From positions 3,380 to 9,368 of the forward strand of contig MFWN01000058.1 of assembly GCA_001786395.1 (NCBI GenBank): a stretch of DNA of 5,989 bases, read 5' to 3'. The position numbers were made by a program, and so were the translations under genes. Each line of letters starts with the position of its first letter. The first letter of the stretch is position 1. Below, one piece after another: positions 1 to 4,952 of this stretch. This stretch comes from Candidatus Pacearchaeota archaeon RBG_13_36_9. Its GTDB lineage: Archaea > Nanobdellota > Nanobdellia > Pacearchaeales > GW2011-AR1. A model generated the notes under the pieces. That model ran no database searches and was not told where the DNA came from. It saw only the letters and a program-made list of their open reading frames with translations.

Positions 1-595
1 CGTAAGCAAGATATTCTGCAAGAGCTTTAAGAAGAATCGGCTTCTCTTTGTCTGAATAGCCCAGTGTTTTAAGATTAAAACTAAGATTTTTGAATTTTAA
101 AAATTCCTTGAAGGATAACGGGAATACTTTAATTTCTAAGAATCTGCCCCTTAATTCGGTAGGTATCTCTTCTTCTGACATTTTTGATGAAGAGCCCGAA
201 ACAAATACTTGGAGGTCCTTATTATCGTGAATTCTCCTTAGCCATTTGCCCCAGTCGGGTATGACATGCAATTCATCCAACAGAAGATATTTGGCGGGCT
301 TCTCAAAGATTTCTGCCATGCTAGGAAGGAAGTTGCTTAGAAACTCGGTCCTCAGAGGGATTCTTTCATCTTCAAAATTTATGTAAACCACTTCTTCTCG
401 AGAGTTGGATTTTAGAACTTCGTTTGCTAAGCTGTACAAAAGATAGGTTTTTCCTACCCTTCTAAACCCATTTAACACAATTATCTTATTGGGTTTCATA
501 TTAAGATAATTTAGAATATTGCTTTCTCTTGGAATTATATCTGGAATTCTTTTTTCCTTCCATTCAACTAGTAGAGTTTTTATTGTTTTATCCAT
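1..595 (-). CDS. DUF4143-type AAA ATPase, N-terminal part (runs off left edge)
   Basis: The reading frame is open without a stop from ATG at 595 to the window edge, giving 198 residues; the rest lies outside. Visible motifs are Walker A GFRRVGKT (residues 43-50), the strand-rich segment VYINFEDER (70-78), Walker B YLLLDE (103-108), a sensor-like VSGSSS (132-137), an LRGR arginine-finger candidate (148-151) and the family hallmark FPLSFKEFL (158-166). Order and spacing match the archaeal/bacterial ATPase family (AAA_14) that carries a C-terminal DUF4143 domain, here cut off. Such proteins bind and probably hydrolyse ATP; their cellular role is poorly known. It is a paralogue of the complete gene at 2562-3821: both have YINF, W-G/E-KW and LSFKEFLK. 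The chosen ATG lies 34 nt downstream of a TTTAAATA box and no better start is seen. The start codon is inside an inverted repeat and is duplicated upstream, which is unusual and may mean autoregulation or a partial gene duplication. Confidence 0.9.
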   Translation of the reverse strand, partial: MDKTIKTLLVEWKEKRIPDIIPRESNILNYLNMKPNKIIVLNGFRRVGKTYLLYSLANEVLKSNSREEVVYINFEDERIPLRTEFLSNFLPSMAEIFEKPAKYLLLDELHVIPDWGKWLRRIHDNKDLQVFVSGSSSKMSEEEIPTELRGRFLEIKVFPLSFKEFLKFKNLSFNLKTLGYSDKEKPILLKALAEYLAY

Positions 596-620
596 AGTAC
601 AATTTTAGTATATTTTTGTA
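588..620 (-). repeat. 33-bp direct repeat, copy 1 (overlaps ATPase start)
   Basis: This segment is identical over 33 bp to 673-705. It covers the start codon and first codons of the left-edge ATPase plus its upstream leader. With the next four bases it holds an inverted repeat, ATAGTACAA (594-602) and TTGTACTAT (616-624), 9-bp arms with a 13-nt spacer. The arms overlap the start codon on one side and the TATA box on the other, a position suited to a repressor, although this role is inferred. Confidence 0.9.
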
Positions 621-621
621 C

Positions 622-629
622 TATTTAAA
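622..629 (-). promoter_or_regulatory. TATA box of the left-edge ATPase
   Basis: TTTAAATA on the minus strand begins 34 nt before the ATG at 595 and is preceded by the purine-rich GCAAAGA, a possible BRE. Expected initiation about 25 nt downstream of the box centre would leave a leader of only a few nucleotides. The box overlaps the right arm of the inverted repeat 616-624. Confidence 0.55.
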
Positions 630-672
630 TCTTTGCTTCGTTTTTTGTGATTGTTATATATTTATACACGTC

Positions 673-705
673 TTATCCATAGTACAATTTTAGTATATTT
701 TTGTA
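673..705 (-). repeat. 33-bp direct repeat, copy 2 (displaced duplicate of ATPase start)
   Basis: Perfect copy of 588-620, 85 nt further upstream of the ATPase. It again contains an ATG GAT AAR AC start on the minus strand, but the frame stops after eight codons (MDKTCINI), so it is a non-coding remnant. The inverted repeat is kept with one mismatch (679-687 and 701-709). Similarity fades just downstream of the ATG. It is either a duplicated regulatory site or the trace of a lost tandem ATPase copy. Confidence 0.9.
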
Positions 706-736
706 TTATATGATGTTTTATTGCTAAAGAATATAA

Positions 737-937
737 TTTTACTATTCGGGGGCTTTTCTCAACAGGATTTATGGCTTTAAAGTCGGTGAAAAGCGTTACA
801 AGGGGCTTCTTGAGGTATTTGGCGGAAAAAAGCTTGGAAAAAGCTGCATAGTAATGCCCGTTGAAAAAAGAGAAGAAATATTAAGCCTTGCAAAGAAGTA
901 TAAAGCCAATGCAAGGATTGTTGAAGTCTATTATTAA
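737..937 (+). pseudogene. 5'-truncated coding fragment, unknown product
   Basis: A frame open from just after TAA (734-736) to TAA at 935-937 encodes about 66 residues that look like true protein, ending in GKSCIVMPVEKREEILSLAK and ARIVEVYY. The last part reads as strand (SCIVMPV), helix (EKREEILSLAKKYK), strand (ARIVEVYY), a beta-alpha-beta C-terminal element. No ATG, GTG or TTG lies in frame at its beginning, and only an internal ATG near 854 exists, so the gene appears to have lost its 5' part. A run of five G at 748-752 is a possible frameshift site, but I found no convincing upstream continuation. The pattern faintly resembles the C-terminal end of PurM/SelD-like proteins; this is a weak impression and not an assignment. 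It is convergent with the gene ending at 991. Confidence 0.5.
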
Positions 938-990
938 GAGCAAAAGAAGAGGCACAACAGACAAGGGGGGTTTTAGAAAAGAATTACTTA

Positions 991-1680
991 CTATCTGGCG
1001 AGATCGTTTAATGCTTGGCCTGCGACTTTACCCTCTGCTTTTATTTTTTCTCTTGCAGCCTCTAATTCTTGTTCTCCTGCTTTTTTCTCTAGGTTTCTCA
1101 TAACTTGAGAATAAGTTATAGAAGCAATTATAATAATTATAAAAAAACCAATAGCTATCCAAAAATTAGTTATCACGACCCTTAAAACTTCTACAACTTC
1201 TTTTATTATCCCTGTAAGCCCCATCAGAGAAGCTACAATTACCGCTATTAAGAATCCAACTAAATTAGACTTAGAAAGAGGTTTTGCTGGGTAGTATACT
1301 GCAACAATTAACATTATCCAGAGAGATAAAGAGAATATAAACGACCAGGACCAGGAGAACTCTATCTTAAATATGACTTCCCAGATAGGATTTAAGAATG
1401 AAAATAACTTATTTGTATAAAACAGCACTGGCCCAAGGTATTTATTTTCCGCAAAAATTTTTGCCCATTCTTGTTTTAGATATTCTTTTCTTTGCTCTTC
1501 TTCTGATAAATTGGATGCTAGTTCTTGAAATTTATTGAACTCATTGGGGAGCCCTGTCTCTTCGTTAATTCCTCCAGCGGTATTCCTTGAAGGATCTGTT
1601 ATATCCTGAGCAGAAATTAATTTAAATGAAAGGCTTGCTAATAAAAGGATAATCAAAATAATGACGCCTGCTTTTTTCAT
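991..1680 (-). CDS. Secreted/multi-pass membrane protein A, unknown function
   Basis: 229 residues. Residues 1-24 form a signal peptide (MKK, then a hydrophobic run, then LISA) with likely cleavage before Gln25. Residues 26-85 are polar, probably extracytoplasmic, with a Glu/Lys-rich helix at 58-80. Hydrophobic helices follow at about 111-130, 138-160 and 166-191. The motif LNPIWEVIFKIEFSWSW (96-112) leads into the first of these, and the tail 194-229 is charged and helical (KKAGEQELEAAREKIKAEGK). No catalytic motif is seen. It is not clearly homologous to B, C or D in the core but shares their signal-peptide end, layout and promoter type. It follows B on the same strand with a 40-nt gap holding its own TATA box, so it is probably transcribed alone. 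The start is supported by that box and by the signal peptide. An envelope role is inferred from topology only. Confidence 0.85.
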   Translation of the reverse strand: MKKAGVIILIILLLASLSFKLISAQDITDPSRNTAGGINEETGLPNEFNKFQELASNLSEEEQRKEYLKQEWAKIFAENKYLGPVLFYTNKLFSFLNPIWEVIFKIEFSWSWSFIFSLSLWIMLIVAVYYPAKPLSKSNLVGFLIAVIVASLMGLTGIIKEVVEVLRVVITNFWIAIGFFIIIIIASITYSQVMRNLEKKAGEQELEAAREKIKAEGKVAGQALNDLAR

Positions 1681-1699
1681 TATGATAGAACTGTACCCT

Positions 1700-1709
1700 T
1701 ATTTATAAA
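1700..1709 (-). promoter_or_regulatory. TATA box of membrane protein A gene
   Basis: TTTATAAATA on the minus strand; its first base is exactly 29 nt upstream of the ATG at 1680. The remaining sequence to the ATG has no Shine-Dalgarno motif, which fits a leaderless or near-leaderless mRNA. Confidence 0.7.
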
Positions 1710-1720
1710 GTTTTAGAAGA

Positions 1721-2440
1721 TTATCCTGTTGGTTGCCCAGTTCGCTTAAGTGCATCTGCGTTTAGCTTGTCTCTCTCTACAGACATTTTCATTATTCTTT
1801 CTGCACTTTGAACGGTTCCTTCTACGACTTCCTTACCAACCCACTTAGTAAATGTTTTATAAAATATCACGACAAGAAGCGCTAGAATCCATACTGTCAC
1901 CGAAATCCATGTAGAAGGATTTTTTGTATCCAGTAATCCGAATACCATCCCCATGATCAATCTGTATGCCAAAAACAGTAGATATGCAATCCACATTAAT
2001 AGACCGAAAAAATATCCTTGCGCGCCTCCCTCTGCGGTTATTCTTATGGTAAAAAATAATAGAATAACAAAAGGTAGCATAAATAAAAGAGTCATTCCTA
2101 GTGCAGAATAAGACGATAAAGTTACCCAGATCTCATTGGGCGTTAAATAGCCTACGGCTAAGAAACCAATTATAGCACTCATAATCCATTTAATAGGATT
2201 ACTTTTAACAAGACCAATCATATCAATTATAGACCAGATTAATAATGTTACTAGAATTATGAATAGGTACTTGGCAACATTTTGAGAAATATCTCCATCC
2301 GCTCCCCACTTTGCGAACATGTTTCTTACAGGATCAAATGTTGAATTTAGAACCTGCGCCGCAACAAAATTAGCAACCAAGCTAATAAATATTATGCCTA
2401 TTAAAACAAGTCCTAAAATCTTCCAACTCTCTTTTTTCAT
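1721..2440 (-). CDS. Multi-pass membrane protein B (paralogue of C and D)
   Basis: 239 residues from the ATG at 2440. The frame also has an ATG at 2500 that would add 20 residues (MKKLTKGQRKVFKYLQFILD). I prefer 2440 because it puts a signal peptide (MKKESWKILG, hydrophobic run, VAA) at the very N-terminus as in A, C and D, and because TTTTTAAATA then lies 29 nt upstream as for the other genes. Cleavage is likely before Gln29. Hydrophobic helices lie at about 57-74, 84-99, 112-132, 143-171 and 178-195, followed by a charged tail rich in Lys, Glu and Arg. The core AVGYLTPNEIW (95-105) and YSALGMTLLFMLPF (111-124) aligns with AVRYLPEETF and YGVLGVSLLSFLPL of D, so the two are homologous, with B the most divergent of the three. 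Function is unknown. Confidence 0.82.
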   Translation of the reverse strand: MKKESWKILGLVLIGIIFISLVANFVAAQVLNSTFDPVRNMFAKWGADGDISQNVAKYLFIILVTLLIWSIIDMIGLVKSNPIKWIMSAIIGFLAVGYLTPNEIWVTLSSYSALGMTLLFMLPFVILLFFTIRITAEGGAQGYFFGLLMWIAYLLFLAYRLIMGMVFGLLDTKNPSTWISVTVWILALLVVIFYKTFTKWVGKEVVEGTVQSAERIMKMSVERDKLNADALKRTGQPTG

Positions 2441-2459
2441 ATCTAATATAAACTGCAGG

Positions 2460-2469
2460 TATTTAAAAA
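2460..2469 (-). promoter_or_regulatory. TATA box of membrane protein B gene
   Basis: TTTTTAAATA on the minus strand, first base 29 nt upstream of the ATG at 2440, preceded by GAGAAAGG as a possible BRE. The same GAAAGGTTT junction occurs in the promoter of the ATPase at 2562-3821. The spacing decides the start choice for B; the box lies inside the frame if the upstream ATG at 2500 is used. Confidence 0.6.
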
Positions 2470-2491
2470 CCTTTCTCTGACCTTTTGTTAA

Positions 2492-2521
2492 TTTTTTCAT
2501 TTCTCAAAGCCAGTAAAATTT
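2492..2521 (-). repeat. 30-nt flanking direct repeat, copy A
   Basis: On the minus strand this segment contains TTTTACTGGCTTTGAG followed by AAATGAAAAAA and matches 3957-3986 at 26 of 30 positions without gaps, in the same orientation. The two copies bracket the ATPase gene 2562-3821. This copy ends in the upstream ATG (2500) of the membrane protein B frame. Confidence 0.65.
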
Positions 2522-2561
2522 TGACAGGTGGTTTTTTGAATTGTTTTTAAAGTGCAGATTT

Positions 2562-3821
2562 TTATTCAAGAAGCCACTTCCAAAGAGGAATGAGCTTTAT
2601 TGTTTTGTCCTGTATTTTTTCCTCTTTTTCTTGGTCGAGCGTGACAATTAGGCCTTCTTTAAGCTTAAATTTATTCAATGCCTCAATTAATCCATTTATC
2701 TCTCTTTCCTCGCTTTCTTCATTTATTTCATAGGTTACCTGTATCGCTTCTATAATCTTGTTTCCTTTTCTGATTAGAAAATCGCACTCGTACCTTCCGG
2801 AGTAGTAAAATATCTCTTTTTCTCTTCTCCTTAATTCTACTGCTGCTAAATTTTCCATTAGCTTTCCTTTATCTTCTGAAAGCCTAAAGCCCATACTAGT
2901 CAAGAATCCATTGTCTATGCAATAGACTTTTTTGGGGTTTTGAATTTGTTTTCTGACAGAAAAATCAAATTTATTTAAAAAAAAGAATAAAAAAGAGCTT
3001 TCAAAGTTTTCGGTTATAGCCTTGATTGTTGCAATGTTTTTTAGCTGGACCATTTTGGATAAGTTTCTGAAGCTTATTTGGGAAGAGGGATTAGAAAAAA
3101 AGAATATTGCTATTTCTTTTATCTGCTTGTCCAGTTTGCTGAATCGTTTGATTATGTCTCGGTAAATGATATCTTCATAGAGCTCTTTGACTACTATGTT
3201 TTGCCCGGTTGTTATCCTTTTCGGTATGCCTCCTATTTTGAGGAAGGATTTCAGCTCTTTTCTTATAATAGCCTGCTTTTTCAAATCAAGTTTCCAATCT
3301 TCCAGCGGAATCTTTCTTGCCTTTAAAAATTCTTTAAAGCTGAGGGGAGTTAATTCCAGACTTATTGACCTGCCTGTTAGAATTGTTGCTATCTCGCTGC
3401 TCAGAAGTCTTGAATTTGAGCCTGTTATGATTATCTTATGCCTGCTTTTTATACGGTCTATCCATTTTTCCCAGCCACTCACCTCCTGTATTTCATCTAT
3501 AAACAAAAAGCAGTTTTCGTTATATTCCTGCTCGTTAAGGAAGTCTATTATCTTCTGAAAATCATCAATAGAAAAATTTACCAGGCGGTCATCATTAAAG
3601 TTAATATAAAAATATCTTTTTTTCTCTAACTTAAGCTTCTCTTTTATGATTTTTAGCAGAAAGGATTTGCCGCATCTCCTGACTCCTGTTATAACCAAAG
3701 GCATATCTAAAGAAATCAGTTTGATTGCTTTTGCTGCAGCCTCTCTTTCTATTGTTGGATTTTCTTCTTCAAACTCTTTTTGCTGGTCAAATAAAACTGC
3801 GTGCAAATCTATTCTCTCCAT
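2562..3821 (-). CDS. DUF4143-type AAA ATPase, complete
   Basis: 419 residues, the usual length for the family. Domains in order: an N-terminal helical segment (1-40); the P-loop ATPase with Walker A GVRRCGKS (46-53), YINFNDDR (72-79), Walker B CFLFIDEI (104-111), sensor ITGSNS (132-137) and TGR arginine-finger candidate (149-151); the hallmark LTPLSFKEFLK (157-167); a probable winged-helix stretch (about 245-290); and a C-terminal DUF4143 domain with YCIDNGF (300-306), GKLMENLAAVEL (319-330), CDFLI (346-350) and EAIQV (358-362). The last pieces have the spacing of a PD-(D/E)XK nuclease fold, but the usual E-x-K is I-Q-V, so nuclease activity is doubtful. ATP binding is well supported; the cellular role is not known. 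ATG 3821 lies 29 nt after a TTTAAAAA box. Paired palindromes lie just upstream. The gene separates membrane genes A/B from C/D and is flanked by direct repeats, suggesting insertion. Paralogue of the left-edge ATPase. Confidence 0.93.
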   Translation of the reverse strand: MERIDLHAVLFDQQKEFEEENPTIEREAAAKAIKLISLDMPLVITGVRRCGKSFLLKIIKEKLKLEKKRYFYINFNDDRLVNFSIDDFQKIIDFLNEQEYNENCFLFIDEIQEVSGWEKWIDRIKSRHKIIITGSNSRLLSSEIATILTGRSISLELTPLSFKEFLKARKIPLEDWKLDLKKQAIIRKELKSFLKIGGIPKRITTGQNIVVKELYEDIIYRDIIKRFSKLDKQIKEIAIFFFSNPSSQISFRNLSKMVQLKNIATIKAITENFESSFLFFFLNKFDFSVRKQIQNPKKVYCIDNGFLTSMGFRLSEDKGKLMENLAAVELRRREKEIFYYSGRYECDFLIRKGNKIIEAIQVTYEINEESEEREINGLIEALNKFKLKEGLIVTLDQEKEEKIQDKTIKLIPLWKWLLE

Positions 3822-3842
3822 GTTATTAAGAATAATAAGCGC

Positions 3843-3850
3843 TTTTTAAA
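3843..3850 (-). promoter_or_regulatory. TATA box of the complete ATPase gene
   Basis: TTTAAAAA on the minus strand, first base 29 nt upstream of the ATG at 3821, preceded by AGAAAGG (possible BRE). The first TGTAACA palindrome begins 12 nt further upstream, so a protein bound there would sit next to the TFB/TBP site. Confidence 0.65.
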
Positions 3851-3861
3851 CCTTTCTATAT

Positions 3862-3880
3862 TGTAACAAAAAATGTTACA
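3862..3880. promoter_or_regulatory. Palindromic operator candidate 1 (TGTAACA-N5-TGTTACA)
   Basis: Perfect 7-bp inverted repeat with an AAAAA spacer. The identical 19-bp unit recurs at 3895-3913, 33 bp away, about three helical turns. It lies just upstream of the ATPase TATA box, the usual place for a dimeric archaeal regulator. The cognate protein is not identifiable here. Confidence 0.6.
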
Positions 3881-3888
3881 CTTAACAT

Positions 3889-3919
3889 TAAAAGTGTAAC
3901 AAAAAATGTTACACTTTTA
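3889..3919. promoter_or_regulatory. Palindromic operator candidate 2, extended 13-bp arms
   Basis: Second copy of the TGTAACA-AAAAA-TGTTACA unit, here extended to perfect 13-bp arms (3889-3901 and 3907-3919) around a 5-nt centre. As RNA it would form a stable AU-rich hairpin. The right arm of copy 1 (3874-3883) can also pair with the left arm of this copy (3892-3901) over 10 bp, so alternative folds exist. Operator pair is my first reading; an RNA element is the alternative. Confidence 0.6.
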
Positions 3920-3965
3920 TAGATTCTATATACTCGCATTTTAGAGAGTCTCCCACTTTTTTCAT
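3909..3965 (-). other. 18-codon open frame / gene remnant beside the repeat
   Basis: ATG at 3965 opens a short frame (MKKVGDSLKCEYIESIKV) that stops inside the second palindrome. Codons before the ATG stay open and read LAKIYWIKE, comparable in frame to KFYWL-stop-E before the ATG at 2500. The composition looks protein-like, but nothing shows expression. It is best seen as a remnant of coding sequence cut off at the ATPase-side junction, or a leader peptide; both are guesses. Confidence 0.2.
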
Positions 3966-3986
3966 TTCTTTAATCCAGTAAATTTT
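3957..3986 (-). repeat. 30-nt flanking direct repeat, copy B
   Basis: Matches 2492-2521 at 26 of 30 positions, same orientation, on the far side of the ATPase gene and its palindromes. On the minus strand it reads TTTACTGGATTAAAG then AAATGAAAAAA. Part of the match is A-rich, but the ACTGG core and the ATG context make simple composition an unlikely full explanation. Confidence 0.65.
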
Positions 3987-3999
3987 CGCTAAGCGAAAA
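3983..3999. promoter_or_regulatory. 17-bp palindrome upstream of the membrane protein C promoter
   Basis: TTTTCGCT-A-AGCGAAAA, perfect 8-bp arms around a single base, ending 8 bp before the TATA box at 4008. Its sequence differs from the TGTAACA palindromes, so a separate regulator would be implied. Sites directly upstream of BRE/TATA often bind activators in archaea; that role is inferred. Confidence 0.45.
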
Positions 4000-4007
4000 A
4001 AGAAATA

Positions 4008-4015
4008 TTTATAAA
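4008..4015 (+). promoter_or_regulatory. TATA box of membrane protein C gene
   Basis: TTTATAAA, first base 29 nt upstream of the ATG at 4037, preceded by AGAAATA. The box is itself palindromic and extends on the minus strand to TTTATAAATA, so initiation toward 3985 in the other direction is possible. AAAGGT abuts the ATG too closely to be a normal Shine-Dalgarno sequence. Confidence 0.7.
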
Positions 4016-4036
4016 CAGGATTGTTGTAAGAAAGGT

Positions 4037-4918
4037 ATGAAAAGAGGAAGAGTAGTGGCAGGATTTGCTTTTAGCGTATTCTTAATTGTGGTCTTGTCTG
4101 TTATGGTTAGCGCTCAAGCGACTATTAATTTTGATACAATTCTCAAAGGTATTACTGATGTATTAAGCGTTGTATTTGGAAGCACCAGCAGCATTACATT
4201 TGGAGATGCTACTTATCAAGTTGAGGAAGTCCTTGTAGCTAAGATCCTTCTTTCAATTATATTATTTGCACTTCTTTGGAATGTTTTTTCATTCATGCCT
4301 TTTTTGAATATAGGCTGGTCAAGAACACTTGCTAGCATAATTGTTACACTCCTTGGAGTAAGATTGTTAAACGCAGGATGGATATATACTATTCTGCTTC
4401 CTTATGGAGCTCTTGCAATCTCAATTACTGCGATTATACCATTTATTATTTACTTCTTTTTTGTTGAAAAAGGAATAACGTCTTCAGCTGGAAGAAAGGT
4501 TGCGTGGGTATTTTTTATAGTTGTCTTTGCAATGTTATGGGCTTTGAGGGTGTTTTATATTAAAGATGGTGGGCTTGCGATAGGAACTCCTCAGGCATTT
4601 GTTTATCCTATAGCTTGTGTTGTTGCATTAATCATGTTATTGATGGACAAAACAATCCACGCTTGGTTTGTAACTTCTTCGTATAGTCGTTTGCGAGATG
4701 CAACAAAAGCGGCTCAAGTAAACGAAATTAATTTGGAGGTAGATTGGGCTGGCCGAGTTATTGCAACCACTCCAGGCAATCCTTTACCTCCGAGGCCTTA
4801 TATGGGATTTACACCTCCTAGTTGGGCGGCAGGCAATAAGACTAATGCTATGGATGCTGATGCAAACAGGTTTATAAAAGATAAAGAAAGAGCGATAAAA
4901 AAACTTCTTAAGTCTTAA
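4037..4918 (+). CDS. Multi-pass membrane protein C (paralogue of B and D)
   Basis: 293 residues. The signal peptide 1-26 (MKRGR, hydrophobic run, MVSA) is likely cleaved before Gln27. A short polar/extracytoplasmic part (27-65) precedes hydrophobic helices at about 66-89, 96-116, 119-145, 155-172 and 188-204. Core motifs are LLPYGALAIS (120-129), IIYFFFVEK (137-145), GRKVAW (152-157) and MDKTIHAW (203-210). Protein D has the first two at the same residue numbers (LLPYG at 120-124 and IYFFFVE at 138-144), so C and D are clear paralogues. C differs by a tail of about 90 residues with a Pro/Gly-rich stretch (PGNPLPPRPYMG, 246-257) before a final Lys-rich helix. No enzyme motif is seen. It is divergent from the ATPase and 34 nt upstream of D, each gene with its own TATA box. 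A structural or transport role in the envelope is inferred from topology. Confidence 0.87.
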   Translation: MKRGRVVAGFAFSVFLIVVLSVMVSAQATINFDTILKGITDVLSVVFGSTSSITFGDATYQVEEVLVAKILLSIILFALLWNVFSFMPFLNIGWSRTLASIIVTLLGVRLLNAGWIYTILLPYGALAISITAIIPFIIYFFFVEKGITSSAGRKVAWVFFIVVFAMLWALRVFYIKDGGLAIGTPQAFVYPIACVVALIMLLMDKTIHAWFVTSSYSRLRDATKAAQVNEINLEVDWAGRVIATTPGNPLPPRPYMGFTPPSWAAGNKTNAMDADANRFIKDKERAIKKLLKS

Positions 4919-4923
4919 TAACA

Positions 4924-4931
4924 TTTTTAAA
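4924..4931 (+). promoter_or_regulatory. TATA box of membrane protein D gene
   Basis: TTTTTAAA in the 34-nt gap between C and D, first base 29 nt upstream of the ATG at 4953. The T-run could also help end the C transcript, whose stop codon is at 4916-4918. No Shine-Dalgarno motif precedes the start. Confidence 0.55.
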
Positions 4932-4952
4932 CTTGATTTTTCTTTATAGATT

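Noticed and set aside
888..1103. Plus-strand 71-codon frame with a Leu-rich end
   Set aside because: It overlaps the coding fragment 737-937 in another frame and runs antisense into membrane gene A; its Leu-rich part is the complement of Lys/Glu/Ala-rich codons of that gene.
1101..1120. Inverted repeat ATAACTT/AAGTTAT
   Set aside because: Lies within the coding part of gene A in AT-rich sequence and has no promoter or repeat partner.
2441..2500. 20-residue N-terminal extension of membrane protein B
   Set aside because: It would place a charged segment before the signal peptide, unlike A, C and D, and would put the best TATA box inside the coding region. Not excluded, since the ATG at 2500 is part of the repeated 30-nt element.
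3078..3849. Four plus-strand frames of 63-123 codons
   Set aside because: All are antisense to the ATPase gene 2562-3821, which has clear domain motifs throughout.
3862..3919. CRISPR-like array
   Set aside because: Only two palindromic units with a 14-nt gap; spacer length and repeat number do not fit a CRISPR array and no cas gene is present.
4342..4350. TGTTACACT half-site inside gene C
   Set aside because: Single half-site within coding sequence for Val-Thr-Leu; no paired arm, so likely chance.
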